Positions 1 through 7,463 are shown, counted from the stretch's first letter. The stretch is DNA of 16,639 nt from Chloroflexota bacterium (GCA_025350285.1 JANXYE010000303.1:1-16639), one strand, 5' to 3'. The notes: generated from the letters alone by a model not told the origin. Made by a program: numbers and translations.

Positions 1-405
1 CCGCGCTCCGTACGGCTTCAGCGCTCCGCGCACGCTGCTGATCAGCTGCCCCCGCGCTCGCACCAGGCTGTCTCGCAGCCGTACCGTCGTCAGGTCCAGT
101 TGCTCCTCTTCCGTTCGCTGCTTCACCGTCCGCACATCTTCTCCTGGCCTCCCTGCTCGCACCCCCCACTGCACCAGCTGCCGCGCGTCTTCCCGGTCCG
201 TCTTCTTCCGTCCCCGGCTCGGTCCCATCTGGCGCGCGTCCAGCACCAGCACCTCCTGCCCCAGCCTGACCAACTCCCGGTTCACCCAGAACGCTTGATT
301 CCCCGCTTCGATCACCACCCGCATCCCTGGCCGCGCGAACGCCCTCTCCAGATCCGCCCCCGTCATCCGCACCTTCCCCCGCCGTACCTCCCCGTTTTCG
401 TCCAC
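1..405 (-). pseudogene. IS110-family transposase, 5'-truncated and cut by the window edge
   Basis: An uninterrupted minus-strand frame runs from about 405 off the left edge. Its translation has the IS110 N-terminal (DEDD) pattern: a VDENGEV strand, then VVIEAGNQAFWVNRELVRLG, then VLVLDARQMG, the KKTDREDARQL signature, and a helical segment RLRDSLVRARGQLISSVRG followed by LKPYGAR. IS110 enzymes are DEDD recombinases that move circular intermediates. The family's usual first block, with the first catalytic Asp (an 'IGIDVHK'-like strand) before VDENGEV, is absent. In its place the frame runs back only 11 codons to the TAA stop of the neighbouring flavoprotein gene. The only in-frame ATG (366) is internal to the domain. 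I therefore read it as a remnant that lost about 10-20 N-terminal codons. The C-terminal half lies outside the window. Confidence 0.8.
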
Positions 406-438
406 CGCTTCGCGCCTGGCGGAGTGGCCCGGCGGCCG

Positions 439-1587
439 TTAGAACGCCGCCAGGCCGGGCTCCAGGCCAAGCAGGACCCGCCCCGCCGCCTCCGTCATCT
501 GGGCCGAGACGGTCACGTGCGCGGGGACAACGTGGATGTCGCGGAAGCAGCGTTCGAGGGGGCTGCTGGCGTAGTTCACGCTCGCGCCCCCGGCCGCGTA
601 GAGGAGATCGACGGCCTTCGCCGCGGCTGACACAGCCTCCGAGGCGGCCAGACGGAGGTGGGCGCGCTGCATCATGCTGAGCTGCTCGCCGGCGGCGATC
701 GTCCCCCACGTCTCCCGTGCGACCTGGAAGAGATAGGCCCGCCCGGCTTCAAGCAGCCATTCAGCCTTCGCCACCGTCTCTTGCGCGGAAGCGCGTTCGC
801 GCAGAATGGTGCGCGAGACCATTGGCGTCTTGGCGCCCGCGAGTTCGATGAAGTGGTTGATAGCGGCCCGGGCGATGCCAGCGGAGACGCCCACCTTGTT
901 GTAGGCGAGGCGCGGCATCACCGGGTACTGAAACAGCGTTTCAGTCCGTTGCGGGCGTTCGTAGAGCACGGCCGTAGTGTGTTCGTGCGGGACGAAGATG
1001 TTATCGACCACGACGTCGTGGCTGCCGGTGCCGCGGAGGCCCGCGACCGACCAGGTGTCGAGCACCTCGAACTGGCCGGCCGGGATGAGCATCTCGCGCG
1101 ACGTGTGGAGGCTGTTGCCGTCCGCATCCAGCAGCAGCGAGCCGCCGAGCCAGAACTTCGCGTGTTTGCAACCGCTGCCGTAGGGCCAACGTCCGCTCAC
1201 GCGGTAGCCGCCATCGGCGACCCTCGCGCGGCCGAGCGGGTTGAGTGCGCCGGCCATGGTGAGCGCCGGGTCACTGAAGAGCTCCGCGCCCCAGGGGCCG
1301 ATGTATCCGCTCGTCAGCCCCAATGTTTCGACCGCGATCATCAACGACCAGCCAGTCGAGCCGTCGGCCTCGGAAATCGCCTCGATCACCTTGACGGTCG
1401 TTACCGGGTCGGCTTCGAACCCGCCATGCGCGCGGGCCACGCAGATGCGAAAGAGACCGGCCTCCGCCAGTGCATCGACGACCACGCGCGGAAGCGTCCG
1501 GTCGCGTTCAGCCTCGTCGGCGTGGGCGCGGACCAGCGGCTGGAGGTCTCGGGCGCGGGCAATGAGGCCGTCTGGGTCGCTGTCCAT
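439..1587 (-). CDS. Acyl-CoA dehydrogenase-fold flavoprotein (probable flavin-dependent monooxygenase)
   Basis: A 382-residue protein with the complete acyl-CoA dehydrogenase fold. The N-terminal helical domain (about 5-95) is followed by the middle beta domain (about 105-205), with GRWPYGSGCKHAKFW and the typical GLRGTGSHDVVVDNIFVP. The C-terminal helical domain (about 230-375) contains RERASAQETVAKAEWLLEAG and RCFRDIHVVPAHVTVS. The C-terminus matches the Acyl-CoA_dh_2 type found in group D flavin monooxygenases (HpaB/HsaA/DszC relatives) better than true beta-oxidation dehydrogenases; I see no clear catalytic Glu. These enzymes usually need a partner flavin reductase, and none is encoded nearby. 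The start is the ATG at 1587, 8 nt after a TATACT box. A TTG 39 nt upstream keeps the frame open but lies in the promoter. The substrate cannot be inferred. Confidence 0.85.
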   Translation of the reverse strand: MDSDPDGLIARARDLQPLVRAHADEAERDRTLPRVVVDALAEAGLFRICVARAHGGFEADPVTTVKVIEAISEADGSTGWSLMIAVETLGLTSGYIGPWGAELFSDPALTMAGALNPLGRARVADGGYRVSGRWPYGSGCKHAKFWLGGSLLLDADGNSLHTSREMLIPAGQFEVLDTWSVAGLRGTGSHDVVVDNIFVPHEHTTAVLYERPQRTETLFQYPVMPRLAYNKVGVSAGIARAAINHFIELAGAKTPMVSRTILRERASAQETVAKAEWLLEAGRAYLFQVARETWGTIAAGEQLSMMQRAHLRLAASEAVSAAAKAVDLLYAAGGASVNYASSPLERCFRDIHVVPAHVTVSAQMTEAAGRVLLGLEPGLAAF

Positions 1588-1595
1588 GGCGCGGA

Positions 1596-1626
1596 AGTAT
1601 ACGGGGAGTGCGCCGGCCACCGGCAA
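1596..1626 (-). promoter_or_regulatory. Promoter of the flavoprotein gene, near-leaderless
   Basis: On the minus strand, TTGCCG (1626-1621) is followed after 19 nt by TATACT (1601-1596). The ATG begins 8 nt after the hexamer, leaving essentially no room for a ribosome-binding site. The box lies in the 41-bp gap after the upstream GGDEF-like gene, so the flavoprotein gene probably has its own promoter. Confidence 0.55.
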
Positions 1627-1628
1627 GC

Positions 1629-2441
1629 TCAGGAGGCGATCGGCTGGCGGCGAATCGCTGTCGGCGCGGCCTTGCGCGCGGCCCGGCTCAAGAGCCCCGA
1701 GTGCAGGTCGCGGGCGGCGTCCGTCAGGACATCCTGAAAGTCCGTCATCTTGGGGTCGTACTGGGCCACGCCGCCGCTCAGGGTGAGGTCGATGCGCTGT
1801 CCGCCGACGAGGATCGGGTATTCGCTGAAGCGTTGGCGGACGCGTTCGATGTAGGCCGCGGCGCCGTTCTTATCGCAGCCGGTAAGCACGACCGCGAACC
1901 CGCGCCGGGCCACGCGGCAGAGCGAGTCTTCGACGCGCGCCGTTTCGGCGAGGCGATGGGCGGCGGCCATGATGAGCGGCATGTCGAGCGGGCTATCGGG
2001 CTGCTTTGGATCCCGCACCTGGAGCAGGACGATCGTGAACGGCTCGCTCCGGCGCCGGTAGCGCGCCACCTGGCGGCTAAACTCGACTTCGAGCTGACGG
2101 GTGCTGCCAAGGCCGGTTTCCGGGTCCTGGTGCGAAACCTCGTCCTTGAAGCAGGCGAGTTCGTGCATGAAGGTGTTCGCCCGCTGCTCCCACATCTTCG
2201 CTTCCGTGGTCACGTTCTTGAGCTGGGCCTGTTCCGCTTCGCGGCCCAGCCGCTGGTGGCGAAGGGCGAACACCTGGAGCAGGCCCAGCACGCCGACGAT
2301 GAACATCGCCGCGACCAGGCCGAGGAACGCCTGCGTAACGAGGGCCACCACCAGCCCGAGCGCGAAGAACTCGCCGGGGAAGCGGTTGGCCGGGCGAATG
2401 AAGCCGGGACGGTTGGAAGGGTCGCTGCTTTTCTTGAACAC
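1629..2441 (-). CDS. Membrane protein with a degenerate GGDEF domain
   Basis: 270 residues. Two hydrophobic segments (about 25-43 and 46-60) are followed by a likely coiled coil (65-100) and a GGDEF-fold domain (about 104-250). The domain opens with DPETGLGSTRQLEVEF, the usual D-x-(L)TGL-x-NR entry motif. It continues through FTIVLLQV, a helix with MAAAHRLAETARVEDSL, and the hairpin where active diguanylate cyclases carry GGDEF. Here that motif reads ARRGF (178-182), so both metal-binding acidic residues are missing, and c-di-GMP synthesis is not expected. It may be a regulatory or structural relic that binds another partner. The start is GTG 2441, 8 nt after AAGGTG. The next gene downstream begins 41 bp after the stop with its own promoter. 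Confidence 0.75.
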   Translation of the reverse strand: MFKKSSDPSNRPGFIRPANRFPGEFFALGLVVALVTQAFLGLVAAMFIVGVLGLLQVFALRHQRLGREAEQAQLKNVTTEAKMWEQRANTFMHELACFKDEVSHQDPETGLGSTRQLEVEFSRQVARYRRRSEPFTIVLLQVRDPKQPDSPLDMPLIMAAAHRLAETARVEDSLCRVARRGFAVVLTGCDKNGAAAYIERVRQRFSEYPILVGGQRIDLTLSGGVAQYDPKMTDFQDVLTDAARDLHSGLLSRAARKAAPTAIRRQPIAS

Positions 2442-2564
2442 GGGCGCACACCTTGGAACGAGTTGCAGTGTTAGTCATCGGCAGCATTCGCCCGGTGGAC
2501 AAGGCGTAGACGGCGATAACGGCCGGAAGAACGGGTTGCCCGGAGGTGACAGTGATCGGGGCGC

Positions 2565-2776
2565 GTGGCCGTCAGGTTCTTGCGGAGGCTCAAGCGTGGC
2601 GCGGAGACCGAACCGCTCGTTCGCCACTCGCGGCCAGGATTGGCGCCCGCCGGCCCGGATCCACATCGCCAATCCTGGCCGCAACGGATACGGAGCGGTC
2701 TTTCGGAGCCCCGCGGCGAGAGGGCCGGCATCAGGCCGGTGCCCCCTTCATCGTGCAAAAAATCTGACGGCCACCC
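2565..2776. repeat. Type 1 palindromic element, copy A (MITE-like)
   Basis: A ~212-bp element bounded by imperfect terminal inverted repeats: GTGGCCGTCAGGTTCTTGCG at the left, and TGCAAAAAATCTGACGGCCA plus CCC at the right. In the centre is a second, longer inverted repeat: AACCGCTCGTTCGCCACTCG then CGGCCAGGATTGG on the left, and CCAATCCTGGCCG then CAACGGATACGGAGCGGT on the right. Two related copies lie at about 7991 and 9158. No ORF of known function is inside, so if it ever moved it would have needed a transposase supplied in trans. Confidence 0.75.
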
Positions 2777-2791
2777 ATTGGCGGCGTGACG

Positions 2792-2945
2792 GGGTGCGAT
2801 TCAAGTTTGCGTTGGCACATGGATGGCCTGGCCCTGCTGGTCGAGGAGGAAAGCCGTGCTCCCCTCTCCCGCCGGGTCGGGGGTGAGGGCAGGACGCCCG
2901 GCGCTGGCCACGACCGCTCCTCGCGCGAAACTTTGAATCGCACCC
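2792..2945. repeat. Type 2 inverted-repeat element, copy 1
   Basis: A ~154-bp element with terminal inverted repeats: GGGTGCGATTCAAGTTTGCG at the left, and CGCGAAACTTTGAATCGCAC plus CC at the right. The interior includes a C-rich segment typical of dispersed palindromes (read on the minus strand, CCCTCACCCCCGACCC) and a CTCCTCGACCAGCAGGGCC stretch. The same element occurs in the opposite orientation at 10572-10788. It starts only 16 bp after type 1 copy A, and the two elements make up most of the gap between the GGDEF-like and Nudix genes. Confidence 0.75.
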
Positions 2946-2975
2946 AGTCTGGCGCGACCGGCCGTGCGCGGACGC

Positions 2976-2981
2976 TACACT
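2976..2981 (+). promoter_or_regulatory. -10 box of a leaderless Nudix transcript
   Basis: TACACT is followed by 6 nt (gtcgcg) and then the ATG at 2988. This places the expected transcription start on or next to the start codon. There is no Shine-Dalgarno sequence in front of that ATG. Confidence 0.5.
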
Positions 2982-2987
2982 GTCGCG

Positions 2988-3467
2988 ATGGAGACCTTTG
3001 AACTAATCGCCGCGGTCGCCCTCTGGCGGGGCGAAGAACTGCTTGTGATGAAACGATCGATGGGCTTCTCTGCCGGTGGGTGGTTTCTGCCGGGCGGGCA
3101 TGTTGAAACCGGCGAGCGCCCGGCCGCGGCGGCCGTGCGTGAGCTGCACGAAGAGACGGGCATCGTGCTCGGCGAAGATGCCCTCGCCCTGGCCGATGTG
3201 ATGAGCTACGAACACGACGGGGCGATGGCCCACTGCCTCGTCTACAACGCCGTCTGCCCGGCGGGGGCCGAGCCGGACCTCAACGAAGAACACGTGGTCG
3301 CCCGTTGGTACGAAGCAGAGGCCTTTATCGCGCGGTTCATGGAGGCGGCGGCGCTCCGCTCGAAGGGCGTGCCCGAGCGGGCGATCGAACTGGCCGCGGA
3401 GGTAGCGCGCACCATCCGCGCCGCCGCCCGCGCGCGCGGCATGAGCGAAGCGGCCGGAGCGGCGTGA
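2988..3467 (+). CDS. Nudix hydrolase
   Basis: 159 residues with a complete Nudix box at 37-60, GHVETGERPAAAAV followed by RELHEETGIV (G-x5-E-x7-REUXEEXGU), so the Mg-binding catalytic helix is intact. Strand ALWRGEELLVMKRS precedes the box and WFLPGG leads into it. These enzymes hydrolyse a nucleoside diphosphate linked to another group; the substrate cannot be read from the box alone. A C-terminal Ala/Arg-rich helix (about 110-159) lies beyond the core. The start is placed at ATG 2988 because of the -10 box 6 nt upstream. An in-frame ATG at 2964 would lie upstream of that promoter. The gene converges on the copper nitrite reductase gene. Confidence 0.9.
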   Translation: METFELIAAVALWRGEELLVMKRSMGFSAGGWFLPGGHVETGERPAAAAVRELHEETGIVLGEDALALADVMSYEHDGAMAHCLVYNAVCPAGAEPDLNEEHVVARWYEAEAFIARFMEAAALRSKGVPERAIELAAEVARTIRAAARARGMSEAAGAA

Positions 3468-3485
3468 TCCGTGAGCAACGAGCAG

Positions 3486-3511
3486 CGGGGCCAGGCAAAC
3501 GCCTGGCCCCG
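3486..3511. terminator. Strong hairpin between convergent genes
   Basis: CGGGGCCAGGC and GCCTGGCCCCG form a perfect 11-bp stem around an AAAC loop, 18 bp after the Nudix stop and 26 bp beyond the nirK stop. There is no T-tract on either side, so it is either a non-canonical bidirectional terminator or an mRNA 3'-end stabiliser. Confidence 0.55.
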
Positions 3512-3537
3512 ACGGGAAAGCGGCTCCGCACGGCCGG

Positions 3538-4917
3538 CTATTGCACGGCGATCGTGCCGGTCATGACATCCGGGTGAACATCGCAGCGGAATTTGAATGT
3601 GCCCGGCGTCGTAGCCGCCTTGAACGTGAGCTTGCCTGTCTTGCCAGGGCTGATCAGTTCCGGGTCGGAGACGACACTGGCCGCGCTCTCGTAACTCCCA
3701 GCCGCGTCGGCGATGCGCACGTTGTGGATCGCCTTGCCCGCGTTCGGGATGTCGAACGTCACCGTCTGGCCCGCCTTGGCGGCGATTGCCCTGGGCTCAA
3801 ACAGGTTGTCTTTCATCGTCACCTTCAGCGTGCCGCTGTCCGGCACGCTGACCGCGGCCGGCGTCGCGGTAGCGCCGGAGGTGCCGGGCGTAGCGGCGCC
3901 GGCAGCGGCGGTACCGATCACGTCAAATATCTGCGGCCGGGCGGCGCCCTCCACACGCAGGATGCCAACGCCGCCCTTGCTCGCGCGGCTGAGGGCATGG
4001 TCCACGAGCTTATAGTCGCCCGGAACATCGACCCGGAACTGCACGATGACCGCGCCGCCTGGCGGCACGAGGACGGTTTGAACGTTTTGAATGGGGGCGC
4101 TGAACGAACCAAAGTTCCACGCCTTATCGAAGATCTCACCGATGACGTGGAAGCTGGAGGTGAAGTTCGGGCCACCGTTGGCGACGTAGATGCGAACCGT
4201 CTCGCCCACCTTAGCCTTCAACATGTTGTCGCCGGCCAGCCCTTTGGTGCTGCCATTAAAGACCACGTAGGTCGGGTTTTCGGCGAGAAGTTTGGCGGTG
4301 TCCTGGGTCTGGAGCCCCTTCTCATTCGTATCGCCCGTCGTGTAGAACTCGCTCTGACCCACGTAAAACTCGTGGTCGACGCGCGGCAAGCCAGCCGACG
4401 GTTCGACAAGGATTGCCCCGTACATCCCGTTCGCGATGTGGTCCGCAACGATGCCCGCGGCGCAGTGATAGACGTAGAGCCCCGGTGCGAGCGCCTTGAA
4501 TTCGAACGCCTTTTCTTCGCCCGGCGCGACCGTGGTAGCCCCCGCCCCACCGCCTGGGCCATTCACGGCGTGCAGGTCGATGCTGTGCGTCATCTCGCTA
4601 TCCGTCCGGTTCTTCAGGCGGATCTCGACGCTGTCGCCTTCCTTCACCCGGATCATCGGGCCCGGGACGGATCCGTTGAACGTCCACACGCGGTACTGAA
4701 CCCCGGGGGCGATCTCGACTTGCTTCTCGACGGCCTCAAGCGGCACGACCACGCGTTCCGGAATGCGCCGCAGCGCCGGAGGCACGTTCGGCGGCGCCAC
4801 AAGCGGTACCTGTTCGTTCGCCAGCGGCGCCTTGTCGTCACATGCGACGCCCGTGGCGATCGCGACCGAGGCGAGCACCAGCCCCATGCCAGTTCTAAGA
4901 ACCCAGTTTCCGTTCAT
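3538..4917 (-). CDS. nirK: Copper-containing nitrite reductase with C-terminal cupredoxin domain
   Basis: 459 residues. NirK enzymes reduce nitrite to nitric oxide outside the cytoplasm. An N-terminal export signal ends in TGVAC (Cys26), a possible lipobox. Two cupredoxin domains (about 55-175 and 185-325) carry the NirK ligands. The type 1 copper ligands are H111, C152, H160 and M165. The type 2 ligands are H116, H151 and H307 (LVDHALSRA). The catalytic Asp114 (SIDLHAV) and His257 (SSFHVIGEIFD) are present. An Ala/Thr/Pro linker (about 336-360) leads to a third, plastocyanin-like domain with its own type 1 set H398, C445, H448 and M452 (FRCDVHPDVMTG), presumably a built-in electron donor. 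AAGGAGG lies 6 nt before ATG 4917. The multicopper oxidase gene lies 124 bp upstream on the same strand. Confidence 0.88.
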   Translation of the reverse strand: MNGNWVLRTGMGLVLASVAIATGVACDDKAPLANEQVPLVAPPNVPPALRRIPERVVVPLEAVEKQVEIAPGVQYRVWTFNGSVPGPMIRVKEGDSVEIRLKNRTDSEMTHSIDLHAVNGPGGGAGATTVAPGEEKAFEFKALAPGLYVYHCAAGIVADHIANGMYGAILVEPSAGLPRVDHEFYVGQSEFYTTGDTNEKGLQTQDTAKLLAENPTYVVFNGSTKGLAGDNMLKAKVGETVRIYVANGGPNFTSSFHVIGEIFDKAWNFGSFSAPIQNVQTVLVPPGGAVIVQFRVDVPGDYKLVDHALSRASKGGVGILRVEGAARPQIFDVIGTAAAGAATPGTSGATATPAAVSVPDSGTLKVTMKDNLFEPRAIAAKAGQTVTFDIPNAGKAIHNVRIADAAGSYESAASVVSDPELISPGKTGKLTFKAATTPGTFKFRCDVHPDVMTGTIAVQ

Positions 4918-5041
4918 GACGGCCTCCTTGCGACCCTATCCAGCCCTCCCGCCGGCCCGGAATGTTCTGGCGCCCCGCGTTCAGCCTGACCCCGTCGGCG
5001 TCCTCTGGTTTGCGTGCCGCGTGCGGCCCGCGCGGAACGGG

Positions 5042-6157
5042 TCATTCGCTCACGATCAACGCCGTGACCAGACCGAACATCCCCTGCGGCCCTTCCGCAT
5101 GGGAGAGGATGTGGCAGTGGAACGCCCATGCCCCGGCCTCCGTCGCCTCGACGATCGTGTCGTAGCGGTTACCGGGGGCGACGTCGAGCGTGTCGCAGAG
5201 GTATGGGCTCGGCAGGGCGTAGCCGTCGCGCGCGAACACCTCCATCGGCATGCCGTGGAGGTGCATCGGGTGGTTCATCATCCCTTCGTTCATCCAGCGG
5301 ATGAGCACCCGCTCACCCTTCTTAGCTGTGAGAGCGTCGGTCGCCGGGAAGCCCTTCCCGTTGATCGTGAACCCGAGGGCGACATCGTTCAGGACCATGA
5401 TGTATTCGCGGTCGTACTTCGGGTACTTCGCCGGGTCCTTTGGATCGACGATGAACGCCCCAAGGAGGCCGCGATTCACCTGGTCGGCCGCGTTGTGGTG
5501 CGAGTGGTACATGTGTGTGCCGGAGTTTCGCAGGGTGAATTCGTAGGTGAACGTGGCGCCGGGCTTTATCGGCTCCTGCGTGAGGAACGGCACGCCATCC
5601 ATTGCGTTTGGCACCACGAGGCCGTGGAAGTGGATGGAGGAACTCTCCTTCAGGTTGTTCTTCACCACGATGCGGACGCGCTCGCCCTCGGTCGCGCGGA
5701 TGACCGGCCCCGGGATCGTAGCGTTGTAGCCGAAGCCCTTTTCTTTCTGCCCCGGTGAAACCTCCCACTCGACTTCGTCCATCGTGAGGTTGAACACCTT
5801 CACCCCGTTGTCGATCACCGGCTGGAGCGGGACGTTGCCCTTCCCCTTCGTGATCGGCGACTTCGTGTTCGCCAGGAACTGATCGACGACCCGCTTCTGC
5901 ATCGCGTCCATCCCGTCCGCCGTCTGGGCGGCAGGGGCGCCCGCCGCAGCCGCCGCCGTGGTCGGGGCGTTGCTGTGGCCGACCATATCCGGCGGGATCG
6001 TGCCCGCCGGCAACGGCCGCGTGGCGGTGGCCGCCGGTTCGTTCGTCCCGCAGGCAACGAGGACGGCCCCACCGAGGGGGACCGCCGCCCCGATGAGTGC
6101 CGCTCCCTTGAGGAATGTCCGGCGTTCGACCTTGTTCCGCGAGAATGGCTGGGCCAT
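5042..6157 (-). CDS. Tat-exported two-domain multicopper oxidase
   Basis: 371 residues from ATG 6157, with GAGGGG 7-8 nt upstream. The Tat signal ERRTFLKGAALIGAA ends at LVACG (Cys36), suggesting a Tat lipoprotein. An Ala-rich linker is followed by two cupredoxin domains. Domain 1 carries H176-F-H178-G and H218-S-H220 with Ser where a type 1 Cys would be. Domain 2 carries H296-PM-H299-L-H301 and H347-C348-H349-ILS-H353 with a nearby Met360. There are thus ligands for one type 1 site, in domain 2, and a trinuclear site shared between domains of a trimer (the 'type B' two-domain arrangement). These enzymes oxidise phenols or metals and reduce O2 to water. The linkage to nirK suggests a shared copper or nitrogen-oxide context. 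An upstream in-frame extension without signal features was rejected. Confidence 0.88.
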   Translation of the reverse strand: MAQPFSRNKVERRTFLKGAALIGAAVPLGGAVLVACGTNEPAATATRPLPAGTIPPDMVGHSNAPTTAAAAAGAPAAQTADGMDAMQKRVVDQFLANTKSPITKGKGNVPLQPVIDNGVKVFNLTMDEVEWEVSPGQKEKGFGYNATIPGPVIRATEGERVRIVVKNNLKESSSIHFHGLVVPNAMDGVPFLTQEPIKPGATFTYEFTLRNSGTHMYHSHHNAADQVNRGLLGAFIVDPKDPAKYPKYDREYIMVLNDVALGFTINGKGFPATDALTAKKGERVLIRWMNEGMMNHPMHLHGMPMEVFARDGYALPSPYLCDTLDVAPGNRYDTIVEATEAGAWAFHCHILSHAEGPQGMFGLVTALIVSE

Positions 6158-6513
6158 ACGTGTCCCCTCGCGCCCCCTTCGACGGCGGCGCCTTGTGCTT
6201 TCGTTCACAAAGTGTCTCGCGCCGGGGGGCCACGTCATCCGGTCGAACGGCGCGAAATTCGAGGGCCGTTCGGTCCCGCGAGGGCAACCGCGCACCGGGT
6301 AACCGGCGGCCACGGATAGGGGGCCCGTTCAGTCCTGAGCGATCTCGCCGCCCGGCGAACCTGAACGCACTGCAGAAGGTGGCCGTGATCTGGCCCCGCG
6401 TTGCTCGTTGAGGGATCCTCGCTGAGCCTGCCTTGAAGTACTGGGGAGTGCTCGCGTGGGCTGCCCGTTTCGCCCTGGGCCCGCCCCACGTTCCCGCCCG
6501 AGGAGGTACGTTC
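6158..6513. other. Divergent intergenic region between multicopper oxidase and crcB
   Basis: 356 bp without a credible gene. It holds the CRP/FNR-like palindrome (6193-6210), the ribosome-binding site of the oxidase and, at the right end, GAGGAGG in front of crcB. No fluoride riboswitch fold or conserved core was recognised upstream of crcB. No clear -10 box was found for either gene. Confidence 0.5.
6193..6210. promoter_or_regulatory. CRP/FNR-type operator candidate
   Basis: TTGTGCTTTCGTTCACAA is a palindrome with TTGTG/CACAA arms. It fits the CRP-family TGTGA-N6-TCACA layout with one mismatch. Its centre is about 44 bp upstream of the multicopper oxidase ATG, a position suited to class II activation if the leader is only a few nucleotides long. 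FNR/DNR/NnrR-type regulators commonly control nitrite reductase genes, but the regulator here is unknown. Confidence 0.4.
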
Positions 6514-6888
6514 GTGCGCTTCCTGATTGTCCTCGCTGGCGGCGGCCTTGGCTCGCTCGCGCGGTACTCAGTGGGGCTTTGGGTCGTGAACACCTTTGGC
6601 TCGTCGTTTCCGCTGGGCACCGTGCTGGTCAACGTGACCGGATCGTTTCTGATCGGACTGATCGCGACCCTCGCCGATGAGAGTGGCGCCATCGGATCGC
6701 AGGCGCGGCTCTTCCTCGTGGTTGGGATCCTCGGCGGCTTCACGACGTTCTCCAGCTTCTCGCTGGAGGCCTGGCGGCTGGCGGAAGAGGGCGACGCCAT
6801 CCGCGCCATCCTCTACGTGAGTCTGAACCTGCTACTTGGTGGGGCCGCGGCGATAGCTGGCGTGTTGCTCGCGAGGGCCGCCACCTGA
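6514..6888 (+). CDS. crcB: CrcB/Fluc fluoride channel
   Basis: 124 residues with four predicted membrane helices, the normal length for this family. It shows the family marks GGGLGSLARY (8-18), GTVLVNVTGSF (35-45) and GGFTTFSSFSLEAW (74-87), the last being the helix-break/TTFS region of the fluoride pathway. The protein works as a dual-topology dimer that lets fluoride leave the cytoplasm. The start GTG 6514 has GAGGAGG 7-8 nt upstream. An ATG-less extension further upstream has no channel homology. It is a single gene, convergent with the DUF5679 gene 34 bp downstream. Confidence 0.92.
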   Translation: MRFLIVLAGGGLGSLARYSVGLWVVNTFGSSFPLGTVLVNVTGSFLIGLIATLADESGAIGSQARLFLVVGILGGFTTFSSFSLEAWRLAEEGDAIRAILYVSLNLLLGGAAAIAGVLLARAAT

Positions 6889-6922
6889 GCGGCGCCCCAG
6901 CTCGCGGCACGGCGGTCGGAGG

Positions 6923-7423
6923 TTACTGGCGGCCGATCTTGAACATACCCGAGCCGCATTCGCCACAGGCGCCTTTGAGCGCGAGCTTGCCGTTCTTCAT
7001 GACCGTTGGGGACGCATCGCGCATCACCCGGCGCTCCTTGCAGCGAACGCAGTAGGCGAGGATCGCGCCCGGCGCGTGCACCGCCACGTGGACCGGCGCG
7101 GGCTGCTCCAGCGGACGCCCCAGGAGTTCTTCGGCATCGGCCATCGCCTGCCGCAGGTCGCTCGAGAGCGTAACGCCCAGCACCTCGGCGTTCGCCTGGA
7201 GCGTTTCGCCGGTCTGGCGAACCGCCGCATCGACTTCGCCCTGGGGCGCTCCGAACGCGGGCAGCCGCCAAAACAGGGAACTCAGCTCTACCTGCGCGGA
7301 AATCCAGCCCTGGAAGAGCGTCGCCGCCATCTGCACCTGCTGTTCCTGAAGGCGTTGGAGCGCTTGCAGCGCGTTCTCGAACGGCGCGCTAGCCGTTGCC
7401 GGGGACTCTTTCGTCATGCTCAT
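6923..7423 (-). CDS. Helical protein with C-terminal DUF5679 zinc ribbon
   Basis: 166 residues. The C-terminus AYCVRCKERRVM, TVMKNGKLALKGACGECG and MFKIGRQ matches the small DUF5679 zinc ribbon, with Cys pairs at 125/128 and 153/156. The N-terminal ~105 residues form amphipathic helices (FENALQALQRLQEQQVQMAATL, QGEVDAAVRQTGETLQANAE) and resemble no family I can name. DUF5679 usually occurs as a stand-alone ~50-residue protein; here it is appended to a longer helical region. The start ATG 7423 follows AAAGGAT with about 7 nt spacing. The function is unknown; nucleic acid or protein binding is plausible for the ribbon. Confidence 0.8.
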   Translation of the reverse strand: MSMTKESPATASAPFENALQALQRLQEQQVQMAATLFQGWISAQVELSSLFWRLPAFGAPQGEVDAAVRQTGETLQANAEVLGVTLSSDLRQAMADAEELLGRPLEQPAPVHVAVHAPGAILAYCVRCKERRVMRDASPTVMKNGKLALKGACGECGSGMFKIGRQ

Positions 7424-7463
7424 GCCAAATCCTTTACATCCGCCACTATGTGCATTATTCCCT

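Noticed and set aside
658..1737. Plus-strand frame opposite the flavoprotein gene
   Set aside because: Shadow of the clearly homologous minus-strand gene; composition is biased and no motif is visible.
2471..2791. Several short overlapping frames in the 2.5-2.8 kb gap
   Set aside because: They lie across the palindromic arms of the type 1 element, occur on both strands and show no family similarity; related frames around 7.9-8.2 kb and 9.2-9.5 kb arise from the other repeat copies.
2964..2987. Upstream ATG as the start of the Nudix gene
   Set aside because: The eight extra codons contain the TACACT -10 box, have no ribosome-binding site and add nothing to the Nudix fold.
3541..4989. Long plus-strand frame opposite nirK
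   Set aside because: The minus strand encodes a full set of NirK ligands; the plus-strand translation has no recognisable domain or ribosome-binding site.
6310..6513. Fluoride riboswitch upstream of crcB
   Set aside because: I looked for the conserved core and pseudoknot typical of the crcB motif and could not align it. A covariance-model search would be decisive.
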